Below, piece by piece: positions 27,180 through 35,120 of a stretch of 64,000 bases of DNA. The translations under genes and the position numbers were made by a program. How positions within the stretch are numbered: position 1 is the stretch's first letter; every line of letters starts with the position of its first letter. Origin of the DNA: Pseudoduganella dura (GTDB taxonomy: Bacteria > Pseudomonadota > Gammaproteobacteria > Burkholderiales > Burkholderiaceae_D); assembly GCF_009727155.1 (NCBI RefSeq), contig NZ_WNWM01000002.1, positions 5,146,001-5,210,000 on the forward strand, given 5' to 3'. The notes beneath the pieces are model-generated. The model did no database searches, was not told where the DNA came from, and worked only from the letters and a program-made list of their open reading frames with translations.

Positions 27180-28231
27180 TGAGGATCGCCATCGCCCTGG
27201 CCGCGATGCTCGTTGCCGCACCGGCACTGGCGGCGCAGGATGCGCCTCGGCCCGCGTGGCAGCCGCAGGCCGCCGCCACGCAGGTGGAGCTGCGCGGCCT
27301 GTCGGTGGTCAGTTCCACCGTGGCATGGGCCAGCGGTGCGAAGGGCACCGTGCTGCGCACCGTCGACGGCGCCACGTGGACCGTGCTGGCCGTGCCGGGC
27401 GCCGACAAGCTCGACTTCCGCGACATCCACGCGGTCGACGCCAGCACGGCGATCGTGATGAGTGCCGGCCCGGGCGACGCGTCGCGCATCTATCGCACGG
27501 CCGACGGCGGCGCGACATGGCAGCTGTCGGTCACCAACCCCGACCCGCGCGGCTTCTGGGACGCGATCGCATTCCGGGATGCGCGCCACGGCATCCTGTT
27601 CGGCGATCCGGTCGATGGCCGCTTCCAGGTACGCGTCACCAGTGACGGCGGCGAAACATGGCAGCCGGTCAAGGATGACGAAGGCCTGCGCGCGTTGCCG
27701 GACGAAGGCGCGTTCGCCGCCAGCGGCACGTGCCTGACGGTGGCCGGCAGCGGCGATGCATGGTTCGCCACCGGCGGCGCGCAGAACCCGCGCGTGTTCC
27801 ATTCGAAGGACGGCGGCCGCACATGGCAGGCTGCGGCCGTGCCGGTTGCCGCCGGCGCCCCGGCCCGCGGACTGTTCTCCGTGGCGTTCGGCGATCCGCA
27901 GGTTGGCATCGCCGCCGGCGGCGACTACAAGGAAGTGAACCTGGCGGGCGTGAACGGCGCCCGCACCGAGGATGGCGGCGCCAGCTGGACGCCGGTGCAG
28001 GTGTTGCCGGCCGGCTACATGTCGGTGGTGGTGCCGGTGCGCGGCGCCCCCGGGGCGTTCGTGGCGGCCGGGCTGGCCGGTTCCGGCTATTCCACCGATG
28101 CCGGCAAGAGCTGGAAGATCCTCGACCGCACGCCCGTCAACACCGTGGCGTTCGCATCGCCGGCCGCCGGCTGGGCGGTGGGGCCGAAAGGGCTCGTGCT
28201 CAGGTACACGGGCGCGCCGCTGAACAAATAA
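27179..28231 (+). CDS. Secreted beta-propeller protein (Ycf48/BNR-like)
   Basis: 350 residues. Signal peptide MRIAIALAAMLVAAPALAAQ, cleaved after ALAA. The mature part is a propeller of repeated blades, each with an Asp-box-like S/T-x-D-G-G-x-T-W element: TADGGATWQ, TSDGGETWQ, SKDGGRTWQ, TEDGGASWT, STDAGKSWK. Sialidase-like, YCF48-like photosynthesis-assembly and plant-like propeller proteins share this. Sialidase catalytic Arg residues are not evident, so a binding or assembly role is more likely. ATG 27179 overlaps the apbC stop, giving translational coupling. The substrate or partner is unknown. Confidence 0.88.
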   Translation: MRIAIALAAMLVAAPALAAQDAPRPAWQPQAAATQVELRGLSVVSSTVAWASGAKGTVLRTVDGATWTVLAVPGADKLDFRDIHAVDASTAIVMSAGPGDASRIYRTADGGATWQLSVTNPDPRGFWDAIAFRDARHGILFGDPVDGRFQVRVTSDGGETWQPVKDDEGLRALPDEGAFAASGTCLTVAGSGDAWFATGGAQNPRVFHSKDGGRTWQAAAVPVAAGAPARGLFSVAFGDPQVGIAAGGDYKEVNLAGVNGARTEDGGASWTPVQVLPAGYMSVVVPVRGAPGAFVAAGLAGSGYSTDAGKSWKILDRTPVNTVAFASPAAGWAVGPKGLVLRYTGAPLNK

Positions 28232-28273
28232 TCGGTATCGCCATGTGGCCGCCCTGCGCCAGCCAGGGCGAAG

Positions 28274-28390
28274 CCTGCGCGAAATCAAACGATGTCCCGG
28301 GGCCAGGCACCAGGACAAAACCTGCGCAAGATCAAACGATGTCCCGACGCCAGGCCCCAGGACAAGACCTGCGCGAAATCAGGAAATGAG
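28274..28390. repeat. 47-bp tandem repeat, about 2.5 copies
   Basis: Units start at 28274, 28321 and 28368 with CCTGCGC(G/A)A(A/G)ATCA; the first two are full length with a few substitutions, and the third breaks off after ~16 bases. Each unit contains a GATGTCCCG and CCAGG(C/A)(A/C)CCAGGACA core. Located between the converging propeller and serine-hydrolase genes, with no recognisable coding content. Confidence 0.75.
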
Positions 28391-28424
28391 TGGGGTAGTG
28401 ACGCCACCTGGCGCCGGAAACGGA

Positions 28425-29876
28425 TTACTTCGCCTTCTCGAACGCGGTATCGAGCCCCGGCGCGGTGATGCGTCCGCGCTCGCCGGTGGCGGCGAAGCGC
28501 AGTTCGGCTTCCATCGACGTGACGAACCAGCTGCCGTCCGGCGCCGCATGCAGCGGTTCCGGGGCCCCGGCGCGCAGTGCCACGGTCAACCGGTCGCCGG
28601 CGCGGGCGATCGTGAAGTCGCCCAGCCCCTCGATCACGTACTTGCCCGGCAGCGCGGTGAGCGCGGCGGCGGGCGTGGCCACGGCGGCGCGCACCGTGGC
28701 GCGCTGCGTCGGCCAGTTGTAGGCCGTGGCCACGGCGCGCACCAGTTCCCCCGCCAGTTCGCCGCCCCGGTCGCCGTTGGTCATCACGGCCACGCCGTCG
28801 CCGCGCTCCGTGTAGGCGACCAGCGTGTTCTGGTAGCCCGCGTTGGCACCGCCATGGCTGAACGACCGGGCCTGGCCGGTACCCTCGATGCGCCAGCCCA
28901 GGCCGAAGTTTTCCTGCACGGGTGACAGCATCAGTTGCGTCATCGATTGCGACAGCACCTTGTTCGACTGCCCCGCCGCCGATTGCTTGACTTCGATCGC
29001 CAGCCGGGCCAGGTCCGAAGGTGTCGTCCACAGGCCGGCCGCCGCCAGTTCCGGATAGGTATGCGGCCCGCCGGCGATCGGCTTGCCGGCGGCATCGTGG
29101 GGCAAGGCGGCGCGCGCCAGCAGCGCCGGCGGCAGCGGCTGGGCGAATGTGCTGTCGTGCATGCCGAGCGGTCGCAGCACCGTGTCCTGCACCAGTTGCG
29201 CGAAATCCTTCCCGGCCCGCTCGCCGATCACGTATTGCACGACCTCGTAGCCGCCGCCCGAGTAGCGCCACTTCGTGCCGGGTTTCGTCGACACGTGCAC
29301 GCCGCGCGAATTGGACGGCGCGGCGCCGTTGAGCAGTTGCACGAGGGTCGGCACCTTCGCGCCCGCCGCATAGCCGGCGAAGCCGTGCACCGTGGTGCCG
29401 GCCGTGTGCGACAGCAGCTGGCGCAGCGTGACGGGGGTGTCGTCCACGTTGTTCGGCAGCTTCCACCAGTTGAGGTAGCCGTTGACGTTGGTATCGAGCG
29501 CCAGCGTGCCGTTTTCCACCAGCTTCAGCGCGGCGACCGCGGTCACCGGCTTGCTGATCGAACCGGCCTGGAACAATGTGGAGGGCGAGACGGCCGCGCC
29601 GCCCGGCGTCACCACGCCATAGCCCTTCGCCCATTCGATCTGTCCGGCATGGATGACCGCGATGCTGGCGCCCGGCACGCCCAGGCGGGCCATTTCATCG
29701 GCCAGCCGGCGGCTGGCCGGCGCCGCGCCGGCAATCGCGACGGCAGGCTGCAGGCCCGCTTCCACGGCGGCGATGCGGGCCGCGAGCCCGGGATCGTCGG
29801 TGGCCGGGGCGGCGGTGCACAGCATGGGGGTGGCCAGCAGGAAAGCGGCGAGATGCGGGGCGGGGCGACGATGCAA
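28425..29876 (-). CDS. Class C beta-lactamase-fold serine hydrolase
   Basis: 483 residues with an N-terminal signal peptide (MHRRPAPHLAAFLLATPMLC...). Active-site motifs of the serine beta-lactamase/DD-peptidase family: S-x-x-K at Ser106-Lys109 (GSISKPV), a Y-S-G motif (WRYSGGGYEV) and HGG in FSHGGANAGY. The C-terminal ~90 residues form an extra beta-rich domain (LPGKYVIEGLGDFTIAR), as in EstB/Pab87-like hydrolases. It is probably a periplasmic esterase or D-aminopeptidase rather than a true AmpC, which is ~380 residues and has YxN/KTG. The substrate is unknown. Confidence 0.9.
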   Translation of the reverse strand: MHRRPAPHLAAFLLATPMLCTAAPATDDPGLAARIAAVEAGLQPAVAIAGAAPASRRLADEMARLGVPGASIAVIHAGQIEWAKGYGVVTPGGAAVSPSTLFQAGSISKPVTAVAALKLVENGTLALDTNVNGYLNWWKLPNNVDDTPVTLRQLLSHTAGTTVHGFAGYAAGAKVPTLVQLLNGAAPSNSRGVHVSTKPGTKWRYSGGGYEVVQYVIGERAGKDFAQLVQDTVLRPLGMHDSTFAQPLPPALLARAALPHDAAGKPIAGGPHTYPELAAAGLWTTPSDLARLAIEVKQSAAGQSNKVLSQSMTQLMLSPVQENFGLGWRIEGTGQARSFSHGGANAGYQNTLVAYTERGDGVAVMTNGDRGGELAGELVRAVATAYNWPTQRATVRAAVATPAAALTALPGKYVIEGLGDFTIARAGDRLTVALRAGAPEPLHAAPDGSWFVTSMEAELRFAATGERGRITAPGLDTAFEKAK

Positions 29877-29945
29877 GGTGTTCTCCTCCTGTGAAAAGAA
29901 GAGCCCAGTATATATTGCAATGTCGAGAGCGCAATGTCGGGTCCG

Positions 29946-30393
29946 TCAGCGGAGTAGCGTTGCCAGCAACAGCGGGTGATAGTCGTCCAGCGCGCGGATG
30001 TACAGCGTCGAGGTGGCATAGCCGTTCGCACTGCCCTGCAGGTATTCCACGAAGTCCGCTGCACCGGCCATCGCCGTGTTGTCGGCCACGATGAGCGCGC
30101 CCGGCAGCAGGTCCGGTTCGAGCTGCCGCAGCAACGGCAGGTACTGGCGCTTGGCGCCGTCGAGCAGCACCATGCCCATGCGGCGCGGCGGATCGGCTGC
30201 CAGCGTGGCCAGCGCGTCCCCGACCCGGACGTCGACCAGGTCCGCCAGCTGCGCGTCCGCCAGGTGGCACCTGGCCCGGGCCGCCTTGCGGGCCACCAGT
30301 TCGGTCGAGATCACGCGGCCTTCGCCACGCCGGCGCACGGCCGCTGCCAGGTGGATGGTCGAGATGCCATATCGCCCGCCGGCAAGCGCGCTG
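29946..30393 (-). pseudogene. O-methyltransferase fragment lacking its N-terminus
   Basis: The recognisable class I O-methyltransferase sequence begins at GGRYGISTIHLAAAVRR (SAM motif I region). It continues through motif II-like ISTEL, VRVGDAL, the metal/catalytic VLLDGAKRQYLP and GALIVADN to the C-terminus (~145 residues). The ~70-100 N-terminal residues expected before motif I are missing. Upstream the frame stays open to 30629 but encodes low-complexity sequence opposite an AraC-type gene fragment. I read this as a 5'-truncated gene; a short functional enzyme is less likely. Confidence 0.6.
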
Positions 30394-30744
30394 CGCGGCG
30401 ACATCGCGCACGCCTGGCACGACGCGCAGGGCGGCGGCGTTCCGGCCGGATTGCTGGCGCTGCTGTACGGCGAACCCGGCAGGCCCTTGCACGAGGCGGC
30501 GCGGGAGCTGGGCTGCGCGCCCCGCACGGTGCAGCGCGCGCTGGCCGGACTCGGCCTGACGTACGATGTGCTGCGCCAGGCGGTACGGCTCACCATCGCC
30601 GGCCGTTTGCTGCGCGACGGTACCGGCATGGTGACCGAGGCCGCGCACGCGGCCGGCTTTTACGACGCGGCGCACCTGAACCGGGCCTGGCGCGCGGCCT
30701 GCGACATCATGCCGCTGCGCTACCGGGCACTGACGCGCGTGTAA
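30364..30744 (+). pseudogene. AraC-type regulator fragment, DNA-binding domain only
   Basis: About 126 residues. Two helix-turn-helix units of HTH_18: HEAARELGCAPRTVQRALA and VTEAAHAAGFYDAAHLNRAWRA, ending LPLRYRAL-like. AraC regulators are normally 250-330 residues with an N-terminal sensor domain, absent here. The apparent start ATG 30364 lies inside the truncated O-methyltransferase on the other strand, so the two fragments meet head to head at about 30385. It ends 36 bp before gltX. A functional mini-regulator cannot be excluded. Confidence 0.6.
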
Positions 30745-30780
30745 TAAAATAGCTCCTTTATCCATTCGCCGCATACCCAC

Positions 30781-32199
30781 ATGACCACTGCCGCCACACA
30801 AAATCCGACCCCGGTCCGTACCCGGTTCGCTCCCAGCCCGACCGGCTTCCTCCACCTGGGCGGCGCCCGCACGGCGCTGTATTCGTGGGCCTTCGCACGC
30901 CACTTCGGCGGCACGTTCGTGCTGCGCATCGAGGATACCGACGTCGAGCGCTCCACGCCCGAGGCCGTGCAGGCGATCATCGACGGCATGCAGTGGCTGG
31001 GCCTGGACCATGACGAAGGACCGTTCTACCAGATGCAGCGGATGGACCGCTACCGCGAGGTGATCGCCCAGATGCTGCAGGCCGGCACCGCGTATCACTG
31101 CTACAGCACGCCGGAAGAAGTCGAGGCGATGCGCGAGCGCTTCCGCGCCGCCGGCGAAAAGCCCCGCTACGACGGCACCTGGCGGCCGGAAGAGGGCAAG
31201 ACGCTGCCGGCCATCCCGGCCGACCGCAAGCCGGTGGTGCGCTTCCGGAACCCGCTGGACGGCGACGTGACGTGGAACGACGTGGTGAAGGGCCCGATCA
31301 CGATCTCGAACCGCGAGCTGGACGACCTGGTCATCGCCCGCACCGACGGCACGCCCACCTATAACTTCTGCGTGGCGGTGGACGACTGGGACATGCGCAT
31401 CACCCACGTGCTGCGCGGCGACGACCATGTCAACAACACGCCGCGCCAGATCAACATCCTGCGTGCGATCGGCGCCGAGCTGCCCGAGTACGGCCACCTG
31501 CCGATGATCCTCGGTCCGGACGGCCAGAAGCTGTCGAAGCGCCACGGCGCCGTCAGCGTGATGGAATACCCGGCCCAGGGCTTCCTGCCTGAAGCGATGC
31601 TGAACTACCTGGCGCGCCTGGGCTGGAGCCACGGCGACGATGAAGTGTTCTCGATGGAACAGTTCTGCGAATGGTTCAACCTGGAGCACCTGACCGCCTC
31701 GGCGGCGCAGTTCAACAACGAAAAGCTGGCCTGGCTGAACAATCACTGGATCAAGCAGGCCGACAACGACCGGCTGGCCGGGCTGGCCAAACCCCGCATG
31801 CTGGAAGCGGGCGCCGTGTTCGACGGCGCGCCCGGGCTGCCCACCGTGCTGGCGCTGCTGAAGGAGCGTGCCAACACCGTCAACGAACTGGCCGACGCGG
31901 CGATGCTGTTCTACCGCGCGCCGCAACCGGATGCGGCGCTGATGGCGCAGCACTTCACCGATGCGGTGAAGCCAGCGCTGGCACTGTTCGCCGAGCGCAT
32001 CGCCACGGTTGAATGGACCAAGGAAGCGATCGCCGCGATGATCAAGGAAGTGCTGGCCGCCAACGGCCTGAAGATGCCGCAGCTGGCCATGCCGCTGCGC
32101 CTGATCGTGACCGGCCAGCTGCAGACGCCGGCGATCGATGCCGTGCTGCAGTTGTTCGGCCGCGACGTGGTACTTGCGCGCCTTGCCAAATTCATCTGA
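30781..32199 (+). CDS. gltX: Glutamyl-tRNA synthetase
   Basis: 472 residues. Class I signature [20 protein letters not shown] (HIGH equivalent HLGG), IEDTDVERS, and KMSKS equivalent KLSKR at 250-254 ([13 protein letters not shown]). C-terminal anticodon-binding helical domains. It charges tRNA-Glu, and five identical tRNA-Glu(TTC) genes lie within the next 7 kb. The nondiscriminating or discriminating type cannot be judged by eye. Confidence 0.98.
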   Translation: MTTAATQNPTPVRTRFAPSPTGFLHLGGARTALYSWAFARHFGGTFVLRIEDTDVERSTPEAVQAIIDGMQWLGLDHDEGPFYQMQRMDRYREVIAQMLQAGTAYHCYSTPEEVEAMRERFRAAGEKPRYDGTWRPEEGKTLPAIPADRKPVVRFRNPLDGDVTWNDVVKGPITISNRELDDLVIARTDGTPTYNFCVAVDDWDMRITHVLRGDDHVNNTPRQINILRAIGAELPEYGHLPMILGPDGQKLSKRHGAVSVMEYPAQGFLPEAMLNYLARLGWSHGDDEVFSMEQFCEWFNLEHLTASAAQFNNEKLAWLNNHWIKQADNDRLAGLAKPRMLEAGAVFDGAPGLPTVLALLKERANTVNELADAAMLFYRAPQPDAALMAQHFTDAVKPALALFAERIATVEWTKEAIAAMIKEVLAANGLKMPQLAMPLRLIVTGQLQTPAIDAVLQLFGRDVVLARLAKFI

Positions 32200-32230
32200 A
32201 AAATGCGCCGAAAATCTTTCATTTGGGTAT

Positions 32231-32258
32231 TTGCGTTTTCTTAAACCGCTGCTATACT
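32231..32258 (+). promoter_or_regulatory. Sigma-70 promoter of the tRNA-Ala/Glu array
   Basis: TTGCGT (32231-32236), 16-base spacer, TATACT (32253-32258). The first tRNA starts 18 bases later. Located 31 bases after the gltX stop. Confidence 0.7.
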
Positions 32259-32275
32259 TCTGTCTCTTCGCAAAC

Positions 32276-32351
<76 letters not shown>

Positions 32352-32419
32352 GTTTGGCGAAGAGCAGGTTGTGATGGCAGTGGCAGCAACGCGGTAAATA
32401 TGCAGTACGGAAGTTCCGG

Positions 32420-32495
32420 GTCCCCATCGTCTAGAGGCCTAGGACATCACCCTTTCACGGTGAGTACCGGGGTTCGAATCCCCGTGGGGACGCCA
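32420..32495 (+). tRNA. tRNA-Glu(TTC), copy 1
   Basis: 76 nt with encoded CCA. Acceptor GTCCCCA/TGGGGAC, anticodon loop CTTTCAC (anticodon TTC), T-loop TTCGAAT. 68 bp after tRNA-Ala copy 1. Confidence 0.97.
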
Positions 32496-32601
32496 AGGTT
32501 TGGTAGTCGAAGTTTGTTGTGATTGTCGCGGCATGAAATATGCCAGTCGCGGCAGTGGTAACAAAGGTCGCGGAAGCGGCTTTTATTTTGTCTGTGCCAG
32601 C

Positions 32602-32677
<76 letters not shown>

Positions 32678-32721
32678 ACCGGCGCGGACAAGGCAGTGAG
32701 CAGTTGCAGTGGCAGTCCAGG

Positions 32722-32797
32722 GTCCCCATCGTCTAGAGGCCTAGGACATCACCCTTTCACGGTGAGTACCGGGGTTCGAATCCCCGTGGGGACGCCA
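32722..32797 (+). tRNA. tRNA-Glu(TTC), copy 2
   Basis: Identical to copy 1. Its 5' flank CAGTCCAGG recurs before copy 5 at 38940, suggesting the distal copy arose by duplication from here. Confidence 0.97.
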
Positions 32798-32849
32798 GCG
32801 CAGGTTGCTGGCAAATGCAGCAGAAGTGGCAGTACATTGTCTGACCAGA

Positions 32850-32925
<76 letters not shown>

Positions 32926-32964
32926 CGGGCAGACAGTCGAAGCAGGCAGTATCGGAAGTCCACG

Positions 32965-33040
32965 GTCCCCATCGTCTAGAGGCCTAGGACATCACCCTTT
33001 CACGGTGAGTACCGGGGTTCGAATCCCCGTGGGGACGCCA
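32965..33040 (+). tRNA. tRNA-Glu(TTC), copy 3
   Basis: Identical to the other tRNA-Glu copies. Last of the upstream array; a terminator follows at 33085. Forms the left boundary of the oxidase cluster. Confidence 0.97.
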
Positions 33041-33084
33041 GTCTGGCAACGCAGTTCCGCAGTACCGCAGCATCAAATGACCAG

Positions 33085-33105
33085 GCCGCCATGTGCGGCT
33101 TTTTT
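33085..33105 (+). terminator. Terminator of the tRNA-Ala/Glu array
   Basis: GCCGC (about 33085-33089) pairs with GCGGC (33095-33099) around CATGT-type loop bases, followed by T6. It separates the tRNA transcript from the oxidase operon. Confidence 0.75.
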
Positions 33106-33167
33106 GTTGTCCGCCGCAGTCGTTTCACCGCCTTCCAGAGTTCCCCTTTCAACAAAAAATTCTCTCC

Positions 33168-33195
33168 TTGTTCCGGCGCGGTTCCGACCTACACT
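33168..33195 (+). promoter_or_regulatory. Possible sigma-70 promoter of the oxidase cluster
   Basis: TTGTTC (33168-33173), 16-base spacer, TACACT (33190-33195), 40 bases before the first ATG of the cluster. A moderate match only. Confidence 0.4.
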
Positions 33196-33234
33196 CAAGG
33201 CATTCCTCGTTGTGAATGCATTGGGGAGGCGCAC

Positions 33235-33807
33235 ATGGAACATCCGCATTTCAAACATTACCTGAGCAAACATAACCTGGGCTCGCATCTGGAGTCCTAT
33301 CTGCACCGGATAAATCCGGGATCGCGACTGGCGTCGCACCGCTGGGCGGCACGCGAGCCCGACTGGGTGATCGGCGCGCTGGCCGGCTTCGGCGCCGGCG
33401 GTATCGTGATGGTGCTCGAACTGGCTTTCGCGGCCGCCATCGGGGCCGATCCGTGGCGCACGCCAAGGCTGATTTCAGCACTCGTGCTCGGCTCGCCGGC
33501 GTTGCAGTTCGCCGGCTACAGTCTCGAGGTGGTGATCGCCGCGCTCGCCGTGCACTACCTGCTCGGCACCTTCTTCGGCCTGGTGCTGGCCGCGATCATC
33601 GCGCCGTTCCGTCTCGATTCCAGCACCGTCATGGTGGTCGTGGCCGGCGCCGTGTTCGGCCTGCTGCTGTACCTGTTCAATTTTTACGTGATCACCAGCG
33701 TATTGCCGTGGTTCGCCGAGATGCGCGGCTGGACCACCGTGCTGGGCCACGTGGAGTTCGGCGTGATGGCCGGGCTGCTCTACCGGATTCTCGAGCGGCG
33801 TCGCTGA
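33235..33807 (+). CDS. Uncharacterised membrane protein, first gene of the oxidase cluster
   Basis: 190 residues with four hydrophobic segments (about 45-68, 80-112, 118-135, 140-165), starting MEHPHFKHYLSKHNLG and ending ILERRR. GGGGAGG is ideally placed 5 bases before ATG 33235. No catalytic motif is recognisable. It lies 7 bp upstream of coxB and is probably cotranscribed, suggesting a role in assembly or membrane placement of this oxidase; this is inference from position alone. Confidence 0.75.
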   Translation: MEHPHFKHYLSKHNLGSHLESYLHRINPGSRLASHRWAAREPDWVIGALAGFGAGGIVMVLELAFAAAIGADPWRTPRLISALVLGSPALQFAGYSLEVVIAALAVHYLLGTFFGLVLAAIIAPFRLDSSTVMVVVAGAVFGLLLYLFNFYVITSVLPWFAEMRGWTTVLGHVEFGVMAGLLYRILERRR

Positions 33808-33814
33808 GGCGGCC

Positions 33815-34939
33815 ATGGCGATCGCGCTGGCGGTGGTAATGGTGCTGATCGCGGCTGGCGCTGTGGTCTTCCACTTCGTCAGTCCGTGGCAAGTCACCGG
33901 GATCGCGTCGAACTGGCACGCGATGGATGATGCGCTGTGGCTGACCTTCGTGATCACCGGCGTCGCGTTCGTCGTGCTGCACCTGTTCGTTGCGTATGTG
34001 CTGGTGCGCTACCGGCACCGCGCCGGCCACCGGGCCTCGGCCGCGCACGGCAACCGGAAGCTCGAGTGGTGGCTGATCGGCGTCACCACGGCCGGCATCA
34101 TCGGGCTGCTGGCGCCGGGCCTTACCGTGTATGCGCGGCTGATCACGCCGCCCGCCAATGCCGCGGTATTCGAGGTAATGGGGCAGCAATGGAACTGGCA
34201 TTACCGCCTGCCCGGGCGCGATGGCAGGCTCGGCGCGGCGGCGGTGCGCTTCGTGACCGGCGCCAACCCGTTCGGCATCGATCCGCGGGACCCGTCCGGG
34301 CAGGACGACGTGCTGGTGCAGGGCCAGGAACTGCACCTGCCGCTGAACCGTCCCGCGCTTGCGCAGTTGCGCGCGCAGGATGTGCTGCATGACTTCTACG
34401 TGCCCCAGTTCCGCACGCGGATGAACATGGTGCCGGGGATGGTCACGCATTTCTGGTTCACGCCCGAACGCACCGGGCGCTATGAGGTGCTGTGCGCGCA
34501 GCTGTGCGGCGTGGGGCATTCGAACATGCGCAGCTGGGTCGTCGTCGACGAATTGCCAGTGTATGCGACTTGGCTGGCGAAGCAGCCCACGTTCGGCGGC
34601 GGCGCCCCTTCGGGTGGCCCGGGCGCCGCCGCGGGCGCCCCGGGCGGTCCGGCCGAGCCCGGCAAGCTGGGCCGGCTGGTGGCGCAGCAGAAGGGCTGCG
34701 TCGCCTGCCACAGCGTGGACGGCAGCCGCGGCGTGGGGCCGTCGTGGAAAGGGCTGTACGGCAGCAGCGAGGCGCTGGAAGGCGGCGCCACGGCGAAAGT
34801 CGACGAAGCCTACCTGCGGGAGGCGATCAACGCGCCGCAGGCCAGCGTCGTGCGCGGCTATCCGCCGGTAATGCCGCCGGCCGGGTTGTCGGAAGCGGAG
34901 CTGGCGGCCGTCGTCGAATACATCAAGACGGTGCATTGA
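33815..34939 (+). CDS. coxB: Cytochrome c oxidase subunit II with fused cytochrome c domain
   Basis: 374 residues. Two N-terminal membrane helices, then the cupredoxin domain with the CuA ligands Cys227, Cys231, His235 and Met238 (CAQLCGVGHSNM) and an upstream HDFYVPQF. A Gly/Pro/Ala linker (~265-290) leads to a cytochrome c domain with heme motif Cys295-x-x-Cys298-His299 (CVACH) and a distal Met in PPVMPPAG. This is the caa3-type arrangement, able to accept electrons from soluble cytochrome c or directly. The stop codon overlaps a small ORF start (TGATG). Confidence 0.96.
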   Translation: MAIALAVVMVLIAAGAVVFHFVSPWQVTGIASNWHAMDDALWLTFVITGVAFVVLHLFVAYVLVRYRHRAGHRASAAHGNRKLEWWLIGVTTAGIIGLLAPGLTVYARLITPPANAAVFEVMGQQWNWHYRLPGRDGRLGAAAVRFVTGANPFGIDPRDPSGQDDVLVQGQELHLPLNRPALAQLRAQDVLHDFYVPQFRTRMNMVPGMVTHFWFTPERTGRYEVLCAQLCGVGHSNMRSWVVVDELPVYATWLAKQPTFGGGAPSGGPGAAAGAPGGPAEPGKLGRLVAQQKGCVACHSVDGSRGVGPSWKGLYGSSEALEGGATAKVDEAYLREAINAPQASVVRGYPPVMPPAGLSEAELAAVVEYIKTVH

Positions 34940-35055
34940 TGGCCGGAAGAGCGGTGCGGGGAACGGTGCAAGGCGCGCTGCGGTGCGCAGTGCAGCGGTC
35001 TATGCGCCGGGCGGTTCGCGGAGTGGTGACCGGCATTGATGACGGCCATCGATAA
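34939..35055 (+). CDS. Possible small basic ORF between coxB and ctaD
   Basis: 38 codons beginning at the ATG of a TGATG overlap with the coxB stop, so ribosomes could reinitiate. The product (starting MAGRAVRGTVQGALRC, ending GIDDGHR) is very basic, with Arg roughly every four residues, and could form an amphipathic helix. No homology is recognised and no own Shine-Dalgarno is seen. The 181-bp gap between coxB and ctaD is otherwise noncoding, with short GATCGA/ATCGAT-rich repeats at 35030-35095. Low confidence. Confidence 0.28.
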   Translation: MAGRAVRGTVQGALRCAVQRSMRRAVRGVVTGIDDGHR

Positions 35056-35120
35056 AACAGCGTTGATGAACCAGCATTGATCGACCAGCATCGATCAACC
35101 ACTATTCCAGCGGAGGGCGC

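Noticed and set aside
28425..29876. True AmpC-type beta-lactamase
   Set aside because: Has SxxK and an HGG motif, but YSG instead of YxN and an extra C-terminal domain; better treated as a beta-lactamase-fold hydrolase of unknown substrate.
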